Shown here: positions 6,895 through 14,949 of the stretch, piece by piece
How positions within the stretch are numbered: the stretch's first letter is position 1
How the letters are laid out: each line of letters begins with the position of its first letter
Assembly (NCBI GenBank): GCA_001818355.1
Contig: MHKJ01000034.1
Span: 12,723-50,920 of the forward strand
Length of the DNA stretch: 38,198 nucleotides
Reading direction: 5' to 3'
DNA from: Candidatus Kerfeldbacteria bacterium RIFOXYC2_FULL_38_9
Lineage (GTDB): Bacteria > Patescibacteriota > Patescibacteriia > UBA9570 > XYC2-FULL-38-9
Program-made: the position numbers and the translations under genes
The notes under the pieces: generated by a model
What the model was told of the DNA's origin: nothing
Database searches by the model: none
The model's input: the letters and a program-made list of their open reading frames with translations, nothing else

Positions 6895-7911
6895 ATGAAA
6901 AAAACCGTTTTAACTATTTTGCAAAACTACCCCTTAAGTGCGGTTAAAAAAATCCAGCCCATTGCCATAGGTTGGGTAAATAAAAATTTTTATATTACAA
7001 CCGACCAAGGAGATTATGTATTACAGCGCTTGGCGCCGGTTTTTGATGAACGCACTATTGAAGATATAGCTCTGGTGGTTGCCCATCTAAATAACAAAAA
7101 GGTTCCTACTTTGAAATTAACCAAAACCAAGCGGGGTGGCTGGCATCATAAACACGATGGTCATTTGTGGAAACTGATGCAAGCGATTAAGGGGGAGACT
7201 CACGAAGAGATACGATCTGATAAAATGGCCTATGAAGCCGGGCGTGCCTTAGGAGAATTTATTCAAGGCATGAAGGATTTTAATAGCAAACAATTAAAAA
7301 ACCCTTTGCGCTTACATCAAACCGCTCAAGTTTATGCGGCTTATTTAAAAATCTATAGTCAATTAACTGAGCAAGAAAAAAATACTGCTCTGTTGTCTTG
7401 TTTTTCTTATATTAAAGAACAGTTACCACAAATGATGCTACCGGAAAGTCTGCCACAAAGCATTGTGCATGGCGATCCAAAAATTTCTAACATTATTTTT
7501 CAAGGAGAGCATGCCTGTTGCATGATCGATTTAGACACCTGTATGTTACACACTCCTTTGGTGGATATTGGCGATGCCATGTGGTCATGGTGCGGCCAGG
7601 CGGAAGATTGCCTAGAAAACACTTTTTCTCTCAGTCGTTTTAAAGAAGCCTTGCGTGGTCTTACTCTTTCCTTGGAACTTTCTGCTGACGAAAAAAAATA
7701 CATTTATCAAGCCCTGCAAATGATTACTTTGGAACTAGCTTCTCGCTTTGCCAAAGATATTGTGGAAGACGCTTATTTCGGTTGGAATCAAAATAAATAT
7801 TCTTCTCGGAGCCAACATAATCAAGCGCGTGTTCGCAGTTTAGTGCATCTTTCTCTGGATATGTGCGCCAAAAAAGAAGCTATTGAAAAAATTGTCTTTC
7901 CACAAAATTGA
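6895..7911 (+). CDS. APH-fold small-molecule kinase, NahK-like
   Basis: A 338-residue phosphotransferase of the aminoglycoside-phosphotransferase fold. The catalytic loop is IVHGDPKISNIIF near residue 190, and the metal-binding aspartate is in CMIDLDTC near residue 211. The N terminus GWVNKNFYITTDQGDYVLQR and PVFDERTIEDIALVVAHL resembles N-acetylhexosamine 1-kinase-like proteins, where NxxY and YVLQR are conserved. VDIGDAMWSW follows the catalytic site as in that group. A sugar or sugar-like substrate is plausible, but antibiotic resistance is not indicated. The ATG at 6895 follows a -10-like TAGGAT closely. The two tRNA genes follow 40 bases after its stop. Confidence 0.75.
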   Translation: MKKTVLTILQNYPLSAVKKIQPIAIGWVNKNFYITTDQGDYVLQRLAPVFDERTIEDIALVVAHLNNKKVPTLKLTKTKRGGWHHKHDGHLWKLMQAIKGETHEEIRSDKMAYEAGRALGEFIQGMKDFNSKQLKNPLRLHQTAQVYAAYLKIYSQLTEQEKNTALLSCFSYIKEQLPQMMLPESLPQSIVHGDPKISNIIFQGEHACCMIDLDTCMLHTPLVDIGDAMWSWCGQAEDCLENTFSLSRFKEALRGLTLSLELSADEKKYIYQALQMITLELASRFAKDIVEDAYFGWNQNKYSSRSQHNQARVRSLVHLSLDMCAKKEAIEKIVFPQN

Positions 7912-7951
7912 CGAAATGGGCTTTGTTTTGTATCGTTATATAGCTTTAAAT

Positions 7952-8029
7952 GCGCCCGTAGCTCAACTGGATAGAGCGTCTGGCTTCGGACCAGAAGGTT
8001 TGGGGGTTCAAGTCCCTTCGGGCGCACCA
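7952..8029 (+). tRNA. tRNA-Arg (anticodon TCG)
   Basis: The acceptor arms GCGCCCG and CGGGCGC pair perfectly. The D arm is GCTC/GAGC and the anticodon stem TCTGG/CCAGA. The anticodon loop CTTCGGA gives anticodon TCG, reading CGA. The T loop TTCAAGT is closed by GGGGG/CCCTT with two G-T pairs. The 3' CCA is encoded. The variable loop seems one base longer than usual. Confidence 0.93.
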
Positions 8030-8033
8030 ATAA

Positions 8034-8105
8034 GGGATCATAGCTCAATGGTAGAGCAGCTGCCTCTTAAGCAGTTGGTTGAAGGTTCAAATCCTTCTGG
8101 TCCCA
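8034..8105 (+). tRNA. tRNA-Lys (anticodon CTT)
   Basis: The acceptor arms are GGGATCA and TGGTCCC (one G-T pair). The D arm is GCTC/GAGC and the anticodon stem GCTGC/GCAGT. The anticodon loop CTCTTAA gives anticodon CTT, reading AAG. The T arm is GAAGG/CCTTC with loop TTCAAAT. It lies four bases after tRNA-Arg and is surely cotranscribed with it. The 3' CCA is not encoded (CTC follows the discriminator A), so CCA must be added. Confidence 0.93.
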
Positions 8106-8127
8106 CTCTTTCCTTGTGCATAACTTT

Positions 8128-8167
8128 CTTGTTTTTTCTTGCGACAAAAAAACAAGGTTGTTATAAT
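8128..8167 (+). promoter_or_regulatory. Ferredoxin promoter inside a hairpin
   Basis: TTGCGA (8139-8144), a 17-base spacer and TATAAT (8162-8167) form a strong promoter about 31 bases before the ferredoxin start. The -35 box lies in the loop of a perfect 10-bp inverted repeat, CTTGTTTTTT (8128-8137) and AAAAAACAAG (8147-8156). This repeat could also act as a weak terminator for the tRNA transcript. Confidence 0.75.
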
Positions 8168-8197
8168 GATCGCGCTTTTAAAAAATAAAATAAAAAT

Positions 8198-8479
8198 ATG
8201 CCAAAAGTAAATTTTAAAGATGACGACTTAATAGTAGAGGCCGAAATCGGCGCCAACCTAAAAGAGGTGGCTCAAGCAGAGGGTGCGAGTATTCCCTTTG
8301 GATGCGAACAGGGCGTGTGCGGAACTTGTTTGGTAAAAATTGTAGAAGGAGAAGAAAACGTCTCTGATGTTTCTGACCAAGAAAAAGAAACCTTGGAATC
8401 CATGGGGGCGGAGCCAGGAGAACGTTTGGCGTGTCAGTGTCAAATTGAAGGAGACATAACCGTAACCAGCGCTCACTAA
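8198..8479 (+). CDS. [2Fe-2S] plant-type ferredoxin
   Basis: A 93-residue electron carrier with the beta-grasp ferredoxin fold. The cluster ligands are C36, C41 and C44 in GCEQGVCGTC and C79 in RLACQCQ, the C-x4-C-x2-C...C pattern of plant-type ferredoxins. The chain is highly acidic, as expected for a soluble electron donor. The acyltransferase gene begins five bases downstream and korA-korB follow. A role as electron acceptor of the 2-oxoacid oxidoreductase is plausible, although those enzymes more often use 4Fe-4S ferredoxins. Confidence 0.92.
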   Translation: MPKVNFKDDDLIVEAEIGANLKEVAQAEGASIPFGCEQGVCGTCLVKIVEGEENVSDVSDQEKETLESMGAEPGERLACQCQIEGDITVTSAH

Positions 8480-8484
8480 AATAA

Positions 8485-9546
8485 ATGGTGTTGGCACCAA
8501 AAAAAATATTTTTTGTAGACCTAGCCAAAACCTTGGGTATTATTTTAATTGTCTTTACTCACCTTAACCAAAATTTTCATTTTTTTAACGCCCTCTATTT
8601 AACTTATCAAAAAAAAGAACTCTTTTTTGTTTTGGAAAGAATGGCTTATGTTGCGGGTCATGTGGGCGTCAGCTTGTTTATCGTGGCCAGCGGTTTTGGT
8701 TTAACCTATTCTCTGCTAAACAAAACCAATCCGAACTGGAAAAAATGGCTGATCAAAAAAATCATCCGCATCTACCCTTTGTTTTGGTTAAGTTTTTCTG
8801 CTTTCTTTTCTTTAAGCATCGTCAATTCTTGGTGGCGTCATGGTTATTTGGTTTTTCCTATTGGTAAAAAAGAGTTAATCACCACCCTGTTGGGCGTGCA
8901 GGCTTATTTTGGTTATTGGGGCGGCCACCTTAATCCGGTTTATTGGTTTTTGTCTTTAATTTTGGCTTTATATTTAATCTTTCCTTTTTTATACCTGCTT
9001 TTAAAAAAAAGGCCGCGGTTAAGTTTGGTTTTGTTGTTTTTTTTAAGTTTGGCCACAGGCTTGCCTTTGCTTAATCATTCCATGGAAGTTTTTCGTTTTA
9101 TTTTTATTCCTCATTTATTTGAATTTTATAGTGGTATGTTTTTGGTTTTTTGGTATCAAAAAAGACTGTCAACAAAAAAACAATCTTGGCATGGTTTGTT
9201 TTCCTTGGGCTTATTTATTGCTATTTTTATCATTTATTATTTATTGAAACAAAATTATCTGACTGTTCTTTTGGTAATCACCGCCGGCCCCTTATTATTT
9301 TTTACCTTTTATTCTTGGGAAAATCCCAACCGAAATCATTACTGGCAGTATTTAGTGGAAAAATTAGCCAAATATTCTTTTGCTGTTTTTCTTTTTCATT
9401 TGCCTTTAATCAACTTGCATCAACTGCTTAAGCCCTCGCCAATTTTTCTCTTGTTTTATTTCCCGCTGGTGGGCATCGTTTCTTTTATGGGCAACTTCAT
9501 TATAGAAAAAATCACCCCCCGGATTCAAAAATTACTTTTGCCTTAA
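8485..9546 (+). CDS. Membrane acyltransferase, family 3 (OafA/Opg-like)
   Basis: A 353-residue polytopic membrane protein with about ten hydrophobic segments. The first segment, FFVDLAKTLGIILIVFTHLN, has the acyltransferase-3 pattern of a conserved aspartate near the start and a catalytic-type histidine at the end of helix 1. VGVSLFIVASGFGLTYSL is the second family block (xxLFFxxSGF). This family O-acylates surface sugars or other envelope molecules. The acceptor cannot be told. The gene is five bases after the ferredoxin gene and probably shares its transcript; korA has its own promoter at the end of this gene. Confidence 0.85.
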   Translation: MVLAPKKIFFVDLAKTLGIILIVFTHLNQNFHFFNALYLTYQKKELFFVLERMAYVAGHVGVSLFIVASGFGLTYSLLNKTNPNWKKWLIKKIIRIYPLFWLSFSAFFSLSIVNSWWRHGYLVFPIGKKELITTLLGVQAYFGYWGGHLNPVYWFLSLILALYLIFPFLYLLLKKRPRLSLVLLFFLSLATGLPLLNHSMEVFRFIFIPHLFEFYSGMFLVFWYQKRLSTKKQSWHGLFSLGLFIAIFIIYYLLKQNYLTVLLVITAGPLLFFTFYSWENPNRNHYWQYLVEKLAKYSFAVFLFHLPLINLHQLLKPSPIFLLFYFPLVGIVSFMGNFIIEKITPRIQKLLLP

Positions 9547-9566
9547 TCTGCCCTTTTTGCTAAAAT
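9538..9566 (+). promoter_or_regulatory. Promoter for korA-korB, leaderless type
   Basis: TTGCCT (9538-9543), a 17-base spacer and TAAAAT (9561-9566). Only six bases separate the -10 box from the korA ATG at 9573, so transcription would begin at or next to the start codon. Confidence 0.7.
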
Positions 9567-9572
9567 TCAACC

Positions 9573-11324
9573 ATGATTAAAAATAATTTACAATGGAAAA
9601 TAGGCGGGGAAGCGGGTTTTGGCATTATGACCCTTGGTGTTCTCTTTTCGCGCATTTGTACGCACGGCGGCTTAAAAACCTTTGCCTATCCTGAATACCC
9701 CTCTTTAATTCGTGGCGGACACAATACTTATCAAGTTTTTATCAGCGACCAGCAAGCCACCTCTCAAATTCACGATGTACATCTCTTGGTGGCTTTAAAC
9801 CAAGAAACTCTAAAATTACACTTGGCAGAGTTAGCGGACGGTGCGGCTGTCATTTATGATCCAGCGGATTTTGGTTCAGAAAGTCCAAAAACAGAGGGCA
9901 AGAATGTTGTTTTGGTACCCATAGAAATGAATAAGTTAATTAAAGAAAAAAACGGAAAACCCATAGAACGAAACACTGTTGCTTTGGGCGCATCTTTTGG
10001 TTTGTTGAAATATCCTTGGCAGTACGTAGAACAAGCTATCAGGCATTGGTTTAAAGACAAAAAACCCAGTCTGGCGGAATCAAACGTGGCTTTTGCCAAA
10101 AATGGCTATGAACTGGCTCAAAAACAAGCAGAAAAATTTGGTTATGTCTTAACAACCATAGATAATGCTGAAAAACAAATGGTTGTTTCCGGCAATGAAG
10201 CTATTGCCTTGGGCGCTATTCAAGCCGGTTTGAAACTTTTTGCCGCTTATCCCATGACGCCTTCTTCCGCCATTTTAAGCTCTTTGGCTAAAAACGAAAA
10301 AAAATATAACCTCGTGGTGAAACACACAGAAGATGAATTGGCGGCCATGAATTTAATTATTGGAGCTGGCTTTGCCGGGGCGCGTGCCATGACCGCTACT
10401 TCTGGCGGCGGTTTTGCTCTGATGACCGAGGCCTTGGGAATGGCCGGCATAGCTGAGGTGCCGGTGGTGGTAATCATGGGTATGCGCGGTGGTCCTTCAA
10501 CCGGACTGCCAACATGGACATCGCAAGGTGATCTGCGTTTTGTGCTTCATGCCTCACATTCAGAATTTCCTCGCCTGGTTTTAGCTCCCGGAGATGCGCA
10601 AGAGTGTTTTTATTTAACCCACCAAGCTTTTAACTTAGCCGAAATCTATCAACTGCCGGTAATTATTTTGGTTGATAAATACGTGCAAGAGTCTTGGCAG
10701 TCTATACCACTTTTTAACACCGCCAAACTACAAATAAACCGTGGTAAACTTTTAACCCAAACCCAGTTAGCAAAGCGGGCAGCAGAAGAAATTTTTCCGC
10801 GCTACCAACACACCGCAGATGGAATTTCTAATCGCGCTCTTCCTGGGTTGGCCGGAGGTATCCACATTGCTTCTTCTTATGAACATACCCCAGAAGGCTA
10901 TACCACTGAAGATGAAACAGAAGTTACTGCACAAAATGATAAACGGTTTAAAAAACTTGATGCTTATTTGGCTAAAGATGTCTGCGGCCCCAAACTTTAC
11001 GGAGCAAAAAAGGCGGATGTGACTTTAATTGGTTGGGGGTCAACAAAGTTGCCTGGCCAGCAAGTTTTGCGCCTGGCAGAAAAACAAAACATTTCAGTAA
11101 ACTATCTTCATTTTACTTATCTTGATCCCTTGCCTATCAATTTGGTACAAACGGCTTTACAGAACTGTCAAAAAACCCTTTGTGTGGAAGGTAACAAACT
11201 AGGACAATTTGAGGGGTTGTTAAAACAAAAGATTGGTTTTACTATGACCGGCCATTATCGAGAATATGGAGCGCGGCCGTTTTATCCTGAAAAAATTCTG
11301 GAGCAAGTAAAAAAAATTCTATGA
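9573..11324 (+). CDS. korA: 2-oxoacid:ferredoxin oxidoreductase, fused gamma-alpha subunit
   Basis: A 583-residue subunit combining two family domains. The gamma domain at residues 1 to about 190 starts with WKIGGEAGFGIMTLG and contains YPEYPSLIRGGHNTYQV. The alpha domain from about residue 205 has NEAIALGAIQAGLKLFAAYP with MTPSS, then KHTEDELAAMNLIIGAGFAG, and ATSGGGFALMTEALGMAGIA, the usual pyrimidine-binding and TPP-domain partner signatures. With KorB it oxidatively decarboxylates a 2-oxoacid (2-oxoglutarate, pyruvate or related) to an acyl-CoA and reduces ferredoxin. The exact substrate cannot be read from sequence. korB overlaps its stop by four bases, and the ferredoxin gene is two genes upstream. 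Confidence 0.9.
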   Translation: MIKNNLQWKIGGEAGFGIMTLGVLFSRICTHGGLKTFAYPEYPSLIRGGHNTYQVFISDQQATSQIHDVHLLVALNQETLKLHLAELADGAAVIYDPADFGSESPKTEGKNVVLVPIEMNKLIKEKNGKPIERNTVALGASFGLLKYPWQYVEQAIRHWFKDKKPSLAESNVAFAKNGYELAQKQAEKFGYVLTTIDNAEKQMVVSGNEAIALGAIQAGLKLFAAYPMTPSSAILSSLAKNEKKYNLVVKHTEDELAAMNLIIGAGFAGARAMTATSGGGFALMTEALGMAGIAEVPVVVIMGMRGGPSTGLPTWTSQGDLRFVLHASHSEFPRLVLAPGDAQECFYLTHQAFNLAEIYQLPVIILVDKYVQESWQSIPLFNTAKLQINRGKLLTQTQLAKRAAEEIFPRYQHTADGISNRALPGLAGGIHIASSYEHTPEGYTTEDETEVTAQNDKRFKKLDAYLAKDVCGPKLYGAKKADVTLIGWGSTKLPGQQVLRLAEKQNISVNYLHFTYLDPLPINLVQTALQNCQKTLCVEGNKLGQFEGLLKQKIGFTMTGHYREYGARPFYPEKILEQVKKIL

Positions 11325-12187
11325 ATATCTCTTTAGCAAATTTACAAGCACAAGAAAAAATAACCTGGTGTCCGGGGTGTGGTAATTATGGCATCTTAAT
11401 GGCGGTCAAAAAAGCCTTGGTCGCGCTTAACCGCCCCAGCTATGAAACCTGTTTGGTTACTGGTGTAGGTTGTTCGGGAAAATTTAATCACTTTGTGAAA
11501 ACTTATTCTTTTGAGAGCTTGCATGGCCGCTCTTTACCGGTAGCAAGCGGGATTTGTTTAGCAAACCACGAACTTAATGTGGTGGCTGTCGGTGGTGATG
11601 GCGATGGTTATGGTATTGGTTTAAATCACTTTCTGCATACCATGCGGCGTAATCTCAATTTTACCTATATTGTACACAACAACCAAATTTATGGTTTGAC
11701 TACCGGCCAATACTCTCCCACCACAGCCAAGGGGACGATTAGCGCATCTTCTCCGTTTGGCGCTTTAGAGGAGCCGGTTAATCCGATTAAACTAGCCCTG
11801 GCTTCAAATGCGGCCAGTTTTGTGGCGCGCGGTTTTGCCGGAGATATTAAACAATTAACCAACCTCGTCACCCAGGCCATGCAACATCGTGGATTTTCTT
11901 TTATTGATGTTTTGCAACCATGTGTGACCTTTAACAAAATAAACACCTATGAATTCTTTAAAAAAAGAGTTTATAAATTAGAAGATGATAAATCTTACGA
12001 TAAAACCAATAAAAAACAGGCGGAGGAGCGCTGTTTAGAGTGGGACAAGCGAATTGCAACCGGTGTTTATTTTCAAGCTGATCTGCCAATCTACGAAGAT
12101 GCTCTTCCTGCTTTGGCCACAACGCCTTTGGTGAAACAAGATATAAAGAATATTGATATTTCTGCCAGTTGCGAAGAATTTGTTTAA
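11321..12187 (+). CDS. korB: 2-oxoacid:ferredoxin oxidoreductase, beta subunit
   Basis: A 288-residue TPP-binding subunit. Cysteines C17 and C20 in WCPGCGNYG, C51 in VGCSGKF and a late cysteine in LQPCVTFN match the four ligands of the [4Fe-4S] cluster in KorB-type beta subunits. The TPP-binding motif is GGDGDGYGIGLNH followed by NNQIYGLTTGQYSPT. SLHGRSLPVASGICLAN is a further family block. It is translationally coupled to korA through an ATGA overlap. The 3' end converges on pilT with a four-base gap and no visible terminator, so the two transcripts must overlap. Confidence 0.92.
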   Translation: MNISLANLQAQEKITWCPGCGNYGILMAVKKALVALNRPSYETCLVTGVGCSGKFNHFVKTYSFESLHGRSLPVASGICLANHELNVVAVGGDGDGYGIGLNHFLHTMRRNLNFTYIVHNNQIYGLTTGQYSPTTAKGTISASSPFGALEEPVNPIKLALASNAASFVARGFAGDIKQLTNLVTQAMQHRGFSFIDVLQPCVTFNKINTYEFFKKRVYKLEDDKSYDKTNKKQAEERCLEWDKRIATGVYFQADLPIYEDALPALATTPLVKQDIKNIDISASCEEFV

Positions 12188-12191
12188 AAAA

Positions 12192-13292
12192 CTATTCCTC
12201 TGTTTTTGGATTTTTGTATTCGGTTAAAGAGGCGGGGTTTAACATATAACTTAAAGCGGTTTCTTTGGTGATTTCATTATTGCCATAAAGCCGCCTGATG
12301 TCTTGATCCATGGTTTGCATGCCAACATTAGCGCTGGTTTGAATAATGGTGTTAATCTGAGAAATTTTATTTTCTCTAATTAAGTTGGAAATAGCCGGAG
12401 TGTTTAACATAATCTCTCTGGTTGCTAAACGCCCGCCGTTTTTTCGCGGCAGTAATTGTTGAGAAATAACTCCGCGCAATTCCATGGAGAGTTGAATGCG
12501 AATTTGCGGTTGTTGATGGGGTGGAAAAACATCGACAATACGATCAATGGTATCGGCCGCATTACTGGTATGCAGGGTAGCTAAAACCAGATGGCCTGTT
12601 TCTGCCACAGTAATTGCGGCCGCGATGGTTTCTAAATCACGCATTTCTCCAACCATAATAACATCCGGGTCTTGTCGTAAAACGTGTTTTAGCCCCTCGG
12701 GAAAAGACAAAAAATCAGAGTGGTATTGTCTTTGACGAATTAAGGAGAGTTTGGATTGGTATAAAAACTCAATCGGGTCTTCCAGGGTTACTATATGAGC
12801 GCGGCGTTCGGTGTTAATAAGGTTAATCATGGAAGCCAAAGAAGTAGACTTGCCACTACCGGTTGGTCCGGTAACTAAAATTAAACCCTGGCGACCACGA
12901 ACCAATTTGTACACCACCTCTGGAAATCCCAGTTCTTTCATAGAAGGAATGTTGTTGGCTACTACCCGCGCTACCATGCCAACGCTTTCTTTTTCATAGT
13001 GCAAATTAACCCGAAATCGACAAAAACCCATTAAATCATAAGAAATGTCTAATTCTCGTCTATTTAAAAATTCTTCTTGCTGGGGTTTGTTAAGAATAGA
13101 AAAAATCATCGCCTGGATCTGCTGGGCAGATAGCTTATCATATTGAGATATTTCAACCAACTCGCCGTTGATGCGTAAAATTGGGGAAGAGCCTGCGGCT
13201 AAATGTAAATCAGACGCTCCTTTTTGATAGGCTTGTTGAAATAGGCTGTCAATAATTTTTCTAAATTTTGTGTTTGTTTGAAGGGGTAACAT
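12192..13292 (-). CDS. pilT: Type IV pilus retraction ATPase PilT
   Basis: A 366-residue secretion-superfamily ATPase. The N-terminal domain has GASDLHLAAGSSPILRINGE. The Walker A motif is VTGPTGSGKSTSLASMI near residue 140, the Walker B region is RQDPDVIMVGEMRDLETI, and the histidine box is LATLHTSNAADTIDRIVDVF. The run HLVLATLHT and the family length support PilT rather than PilB. It powers pilus retraction and twitching or DNA uptake. No other pilus gene is in the window. The promoter lies at 13305-13333 with about 12 bases between the -10 box and the ATG. Confidence 0.93.
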   Translation of the reverse strand: MLPLQTNTKFRKIIDSLFQQAYQKGASDLHLAAGSSPILRINGELVEISQYDKLSAQQIQAMIFSILNKPQQEEFLNRRELDISYDLMGFCRFRVNLHYEKESVGMVARVVANNIPSMKELGFPEVVYKLVRGRQGLILVTGPTGSGKSTSLASMINLINTERRAHIVTLEDPIEFLYQSKLSLIRQRQYHSDFLSFPEGLKHVLRQDPDVIMVGEMRDLETIAAAITVAETGHLVLATLHTSNAADTIDRIVDVFPPHQQPQIRIQLSMELRGVISQQLLPRKNGGRLATREIMLNTPAISNLIRENKISQINTIIQTSANVGMQTMDQDIRRLYGNNEITKETALSYMLNPASLTEYKNPKTEE

Positions 13293-13304
13293 GTTTATAA
13301 TTTA

Positions 13305-13333
13305 ATTATACCAAAAAATTACCCTCCTGTCCA
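13305..13333 (-). promoter_or_regulatory. pilT promoter
   Basis: On the minus strand TGGACA (13328-13333), a 17-base spacer and TATAAT (13305-13310), with the pilT ATG about 12 bases after the -10 box. The resulting leader would be about five bases. Confidence 0.75.
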
Positions 13334-13419
13334 GAAAACAGACTCTTAAACACACACCTCAATGTAAAACACTTTTTTCCAACAAGCAAATTAACCTCTT
13401 TATTTTCTACCATCTTTAT

Positions 13420-13884
13420 CTAAGCTTTTTGTTTTTTGTAAATAAATTTTGCCTTATGAAATTCTTGTTCGTATTTTGTATCGCTTACTCTTTTTATTCC
13501 TGGTGATTTTTCTGCTGCCCGTAATGATGGTTTGTTTTCAAGATCTATTGTTAAAGTGATAAAGGGAAGTCTTAGTTTGTCCATAAGCCGTTCGTTAAAC
13601 TGTCTTGCAAGGCCTTGACCACGAAATTCTGGGGCAACAATAGTGTGGATTATGTTTTGGTCTTCAGCGGTATCGTAGACCCCAACAATTCCCAGTTTTT
13701 CTCCTTTTACACCTGTTACGGTAAAATATCGCGGATTCCTGCAGTTGTCTTGTCCAATTGCAATCCAGCCCTTTTCGCCCTCAAGTTCTTGAAAATATCC
13801 CATATCAAAATCACTAAATTCTCCAACTTGGGGCTTATCGCCTTGTTCTGTTGTGTAAAATGATACTTTTTTTTCTATGCTCAT
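13420..13884 (-). CDS. GNAT-family N-acetyltransferase
   Basis: A 154-residue protein with the acetyl-CoA-binding motif IVAPEFRGQGLARQFNERL near residues 87-105 (V-x-P-x-x-R-G-x-G-x-A), preceded by the strand KLGIVGVYDTAEDQNIIHTI. The N-terminal part IAIGQDNCRNPRYFTVT is the usual substrate-side sheet. The family acetylates amines on small molecules, peptides or proteins; the substrate is unknown. It sits in a small accessory island next to an unknown gene and a toxin-antitoxin pair. It has no obvious partner. A -10-like TATAAA almost touches the start codon on its strand. Confidence 0.8.
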   Translation of the reverse strand: MSIEKKVSFYTTEQGDKPQVGEFSDFDMGYFQELEGEKGWIAIGQDNCRNPRYFTVTGVKGEKLGIVGVYDTAEDQNIIHTIVAPEFRGQGLARQFNERLMDKLRLPFITLTIDLENKPSLRAAEKSPGIKRVSDTKYEQEFHKAKFIYKKQKA

Positions 13885-13937
13885 ATTTATAATGAAAAAA
13901 TCAGAGCTCTTAGTAGTTTTCTGGATAATATTTAATT

Positions 13938-14213
13938 TTACAACACACTCATCTCTTGTCTTAATTCTTGAGCTTCTTCAGCTGACAATTCTACTGTTGC
14001 GTCTATATCGGGCGTGGTTTCTGGTGGTATTTCGTTTATGTTGCGCGCGCCCAACCGATTAAGGTTATTCCAAAATAACTTTTGTCTATCAGACCAAGTA
14101 CCTGATGTTCCAACCCCAAACCTTGTTTCAAATTCCGTTTTGATGTCACGAACGGTTATTTTTTCTGATGCTTCTAAGTCTGGTCGCACACGCGTCAATT
14201 CTGGTGATCTCAT
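13938..14213 (-). CDS. Hypothetical 91-residue protein
   Basis: I do not recognise this protein. It is soluble, charged and without a signal peptide. Its central part reads KTEFETRFGVGTSGTWSDRQ, then KLFWNNLNRLGARN. The C terminus is acidic and glutamate-rich. It lies 53 bases upstream of the GNAT gene on the same strand and back to back with the toxin-antitoxin pair. An in-frame ATG at 14213 is the likely start. It reads as coding because the frame is open for its full length with no competing gene, but support is modest. Confidence 0.5.
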   Translation of the reverse strand: MRSPELTRVRPDLEASEKITVRDIKTEFETRFGVGTSGTWSDRQKLFWNNLNRLGARNINEIPPETTPDIDATVELSAEEAQELRQEMSVL

Positions 14214-14327
14214 AATATATTATTGGTTAATAAATTAGTCAAAACTCGTAAAAAACCACTTTCCATTCAGGTTTTGTTGGGTTTATACTAATCCTTTTTC
14301 ATGTTTTTTACAAGAACAAACCAGTAT

Positions 14328-14356
14328 TTGACAAATAATAGACTTTGTCATATCAT
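14328..14356 (+). promoter_or_regulatory. Toxin-antitoxin promoter with inverted-repeat operator
   Basis: TTGACA (14328-14333), a 17-base spacer and TATCAT (14351-14356), followed six bases later by the toxin ATG at 14363. A perfect 7-bp inverted repeat, TGACAAA (14329-14335) and TTTGTCA (14344-14350), fills the region between the boxes. It is well placed for repression by the ribbon-helix-helix antitoxin. Confidence 0.8.
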
Positions 14357-14362
14357 AAATGT

Positions 14363-14653
14363 ATGAAGTATTTTGATTGGGATATTGATAAAAATAAAAA
14401 ATTAAAACAAGAGCGTGAGGTCTGTTTTGAAGATGTTCTCATAGCTATTGATGAAAACGGATTATTAGATGTGGTTCAACATAAAAATAAAAAAAAATAC
14501 CCTAATCAAAAAATATTTGTAGTAAACATTAACGATTATGCCTATTTAATTCCTTTTGTAGAAGATGACAAAAAAATCTTCTTAAAAACCATTATCCCCA
14601 GCAGACAAGCTACAAAAAAATATATTATTAAAAACAACCCTAAATTATTATGA
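14363..14653 (+). CDS. brnT: BrnT-like toxin (DUF497)
   Basis: A 96-residue protein starting MKYFDWDIDKNKKLKQE, the typical BrnT opening (F-x-W-D-x-x-K), followed by VCFEDVLIAID. The C-terminal part ends in IIPSRQATKKY, the usual I-S-A-R-x-A-T-x-x-E/Y block. BrnT toxins are small RNases related to RelE. The start is ATG 14363, directly after the promoter; an upstream TTG at 14345 lies in the -10 region and is unlikely. The antitoxin gene overlaps the stop by four bases, the usual BrnT-first order. Confidence 0.8.
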   Translation: MKYFDWDIDKNKKLKQEREVCFEDVLIAIDENGLLDVVQHKNKKKYPNQKIFVVNINDYAYLIPFVEDDKKIFLKTIIPSRQATKKYIIKNNPKLL

Positions 14654-14907
14654 AATATTACAATTTTACAAAAGAAGAGGAAAAAATATTACACGATTTT
14701 TCAGCTAATGACTTTGTTTCCGTAAAAGAACATAATATTAAAGCTCTTTATCGTGATTACGCTCGGGCTACTGTTGCAAAAACCCGCAATATTAACATCC
14801 GGTTGAGCGAAAGAGATATCCAAAAAATTAAAGCCCGCGCCCTTGATAAAGGAATTCCTTATCAAACCTTGGTGGCCTCTATTTTACACCAATATAACAA
14901 TAGTTAA
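14650..14907 (+). CDS. brnA: BrnA/CopG-like ribbon-helix-helix antitoxin
   Basis: An 85-residue protein with the C-terminal ribbon-helix-helix segment NINIRLSERDIQKIKARALD followed by KGIPYQTLVASILHQY. The last part is the family pattern (G-x-P-Y-Q-T-L-x-x-S-I-L-H). The N-terminal half is charged and probably folds on the toxin. It overlaps the toxin gene by ATGA and should be translationally coupled. It most likely binds the inverted repeat between the -35 and -10 boxes at 14329-14350 and represses the pair. Confidence 0.82.
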   Translation: MKYYNFTKEEEKILHDFSANDFVSVKEHNIKALYRDYARATVAKTRNINIRLSERDIQKIKARALDKGIPYQTLVASILHQYNNS

Positions 14908-14949
14908 TGAAAATAGAGTTGCCAACCAAAAATTTTATTTATAATAAAA

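Noticed and set aside
7883..8188. Open frames across the tRNA genes on both strands
   Set aside because: Both tRNAs fold cleanly and the frames translate tRNA arms.
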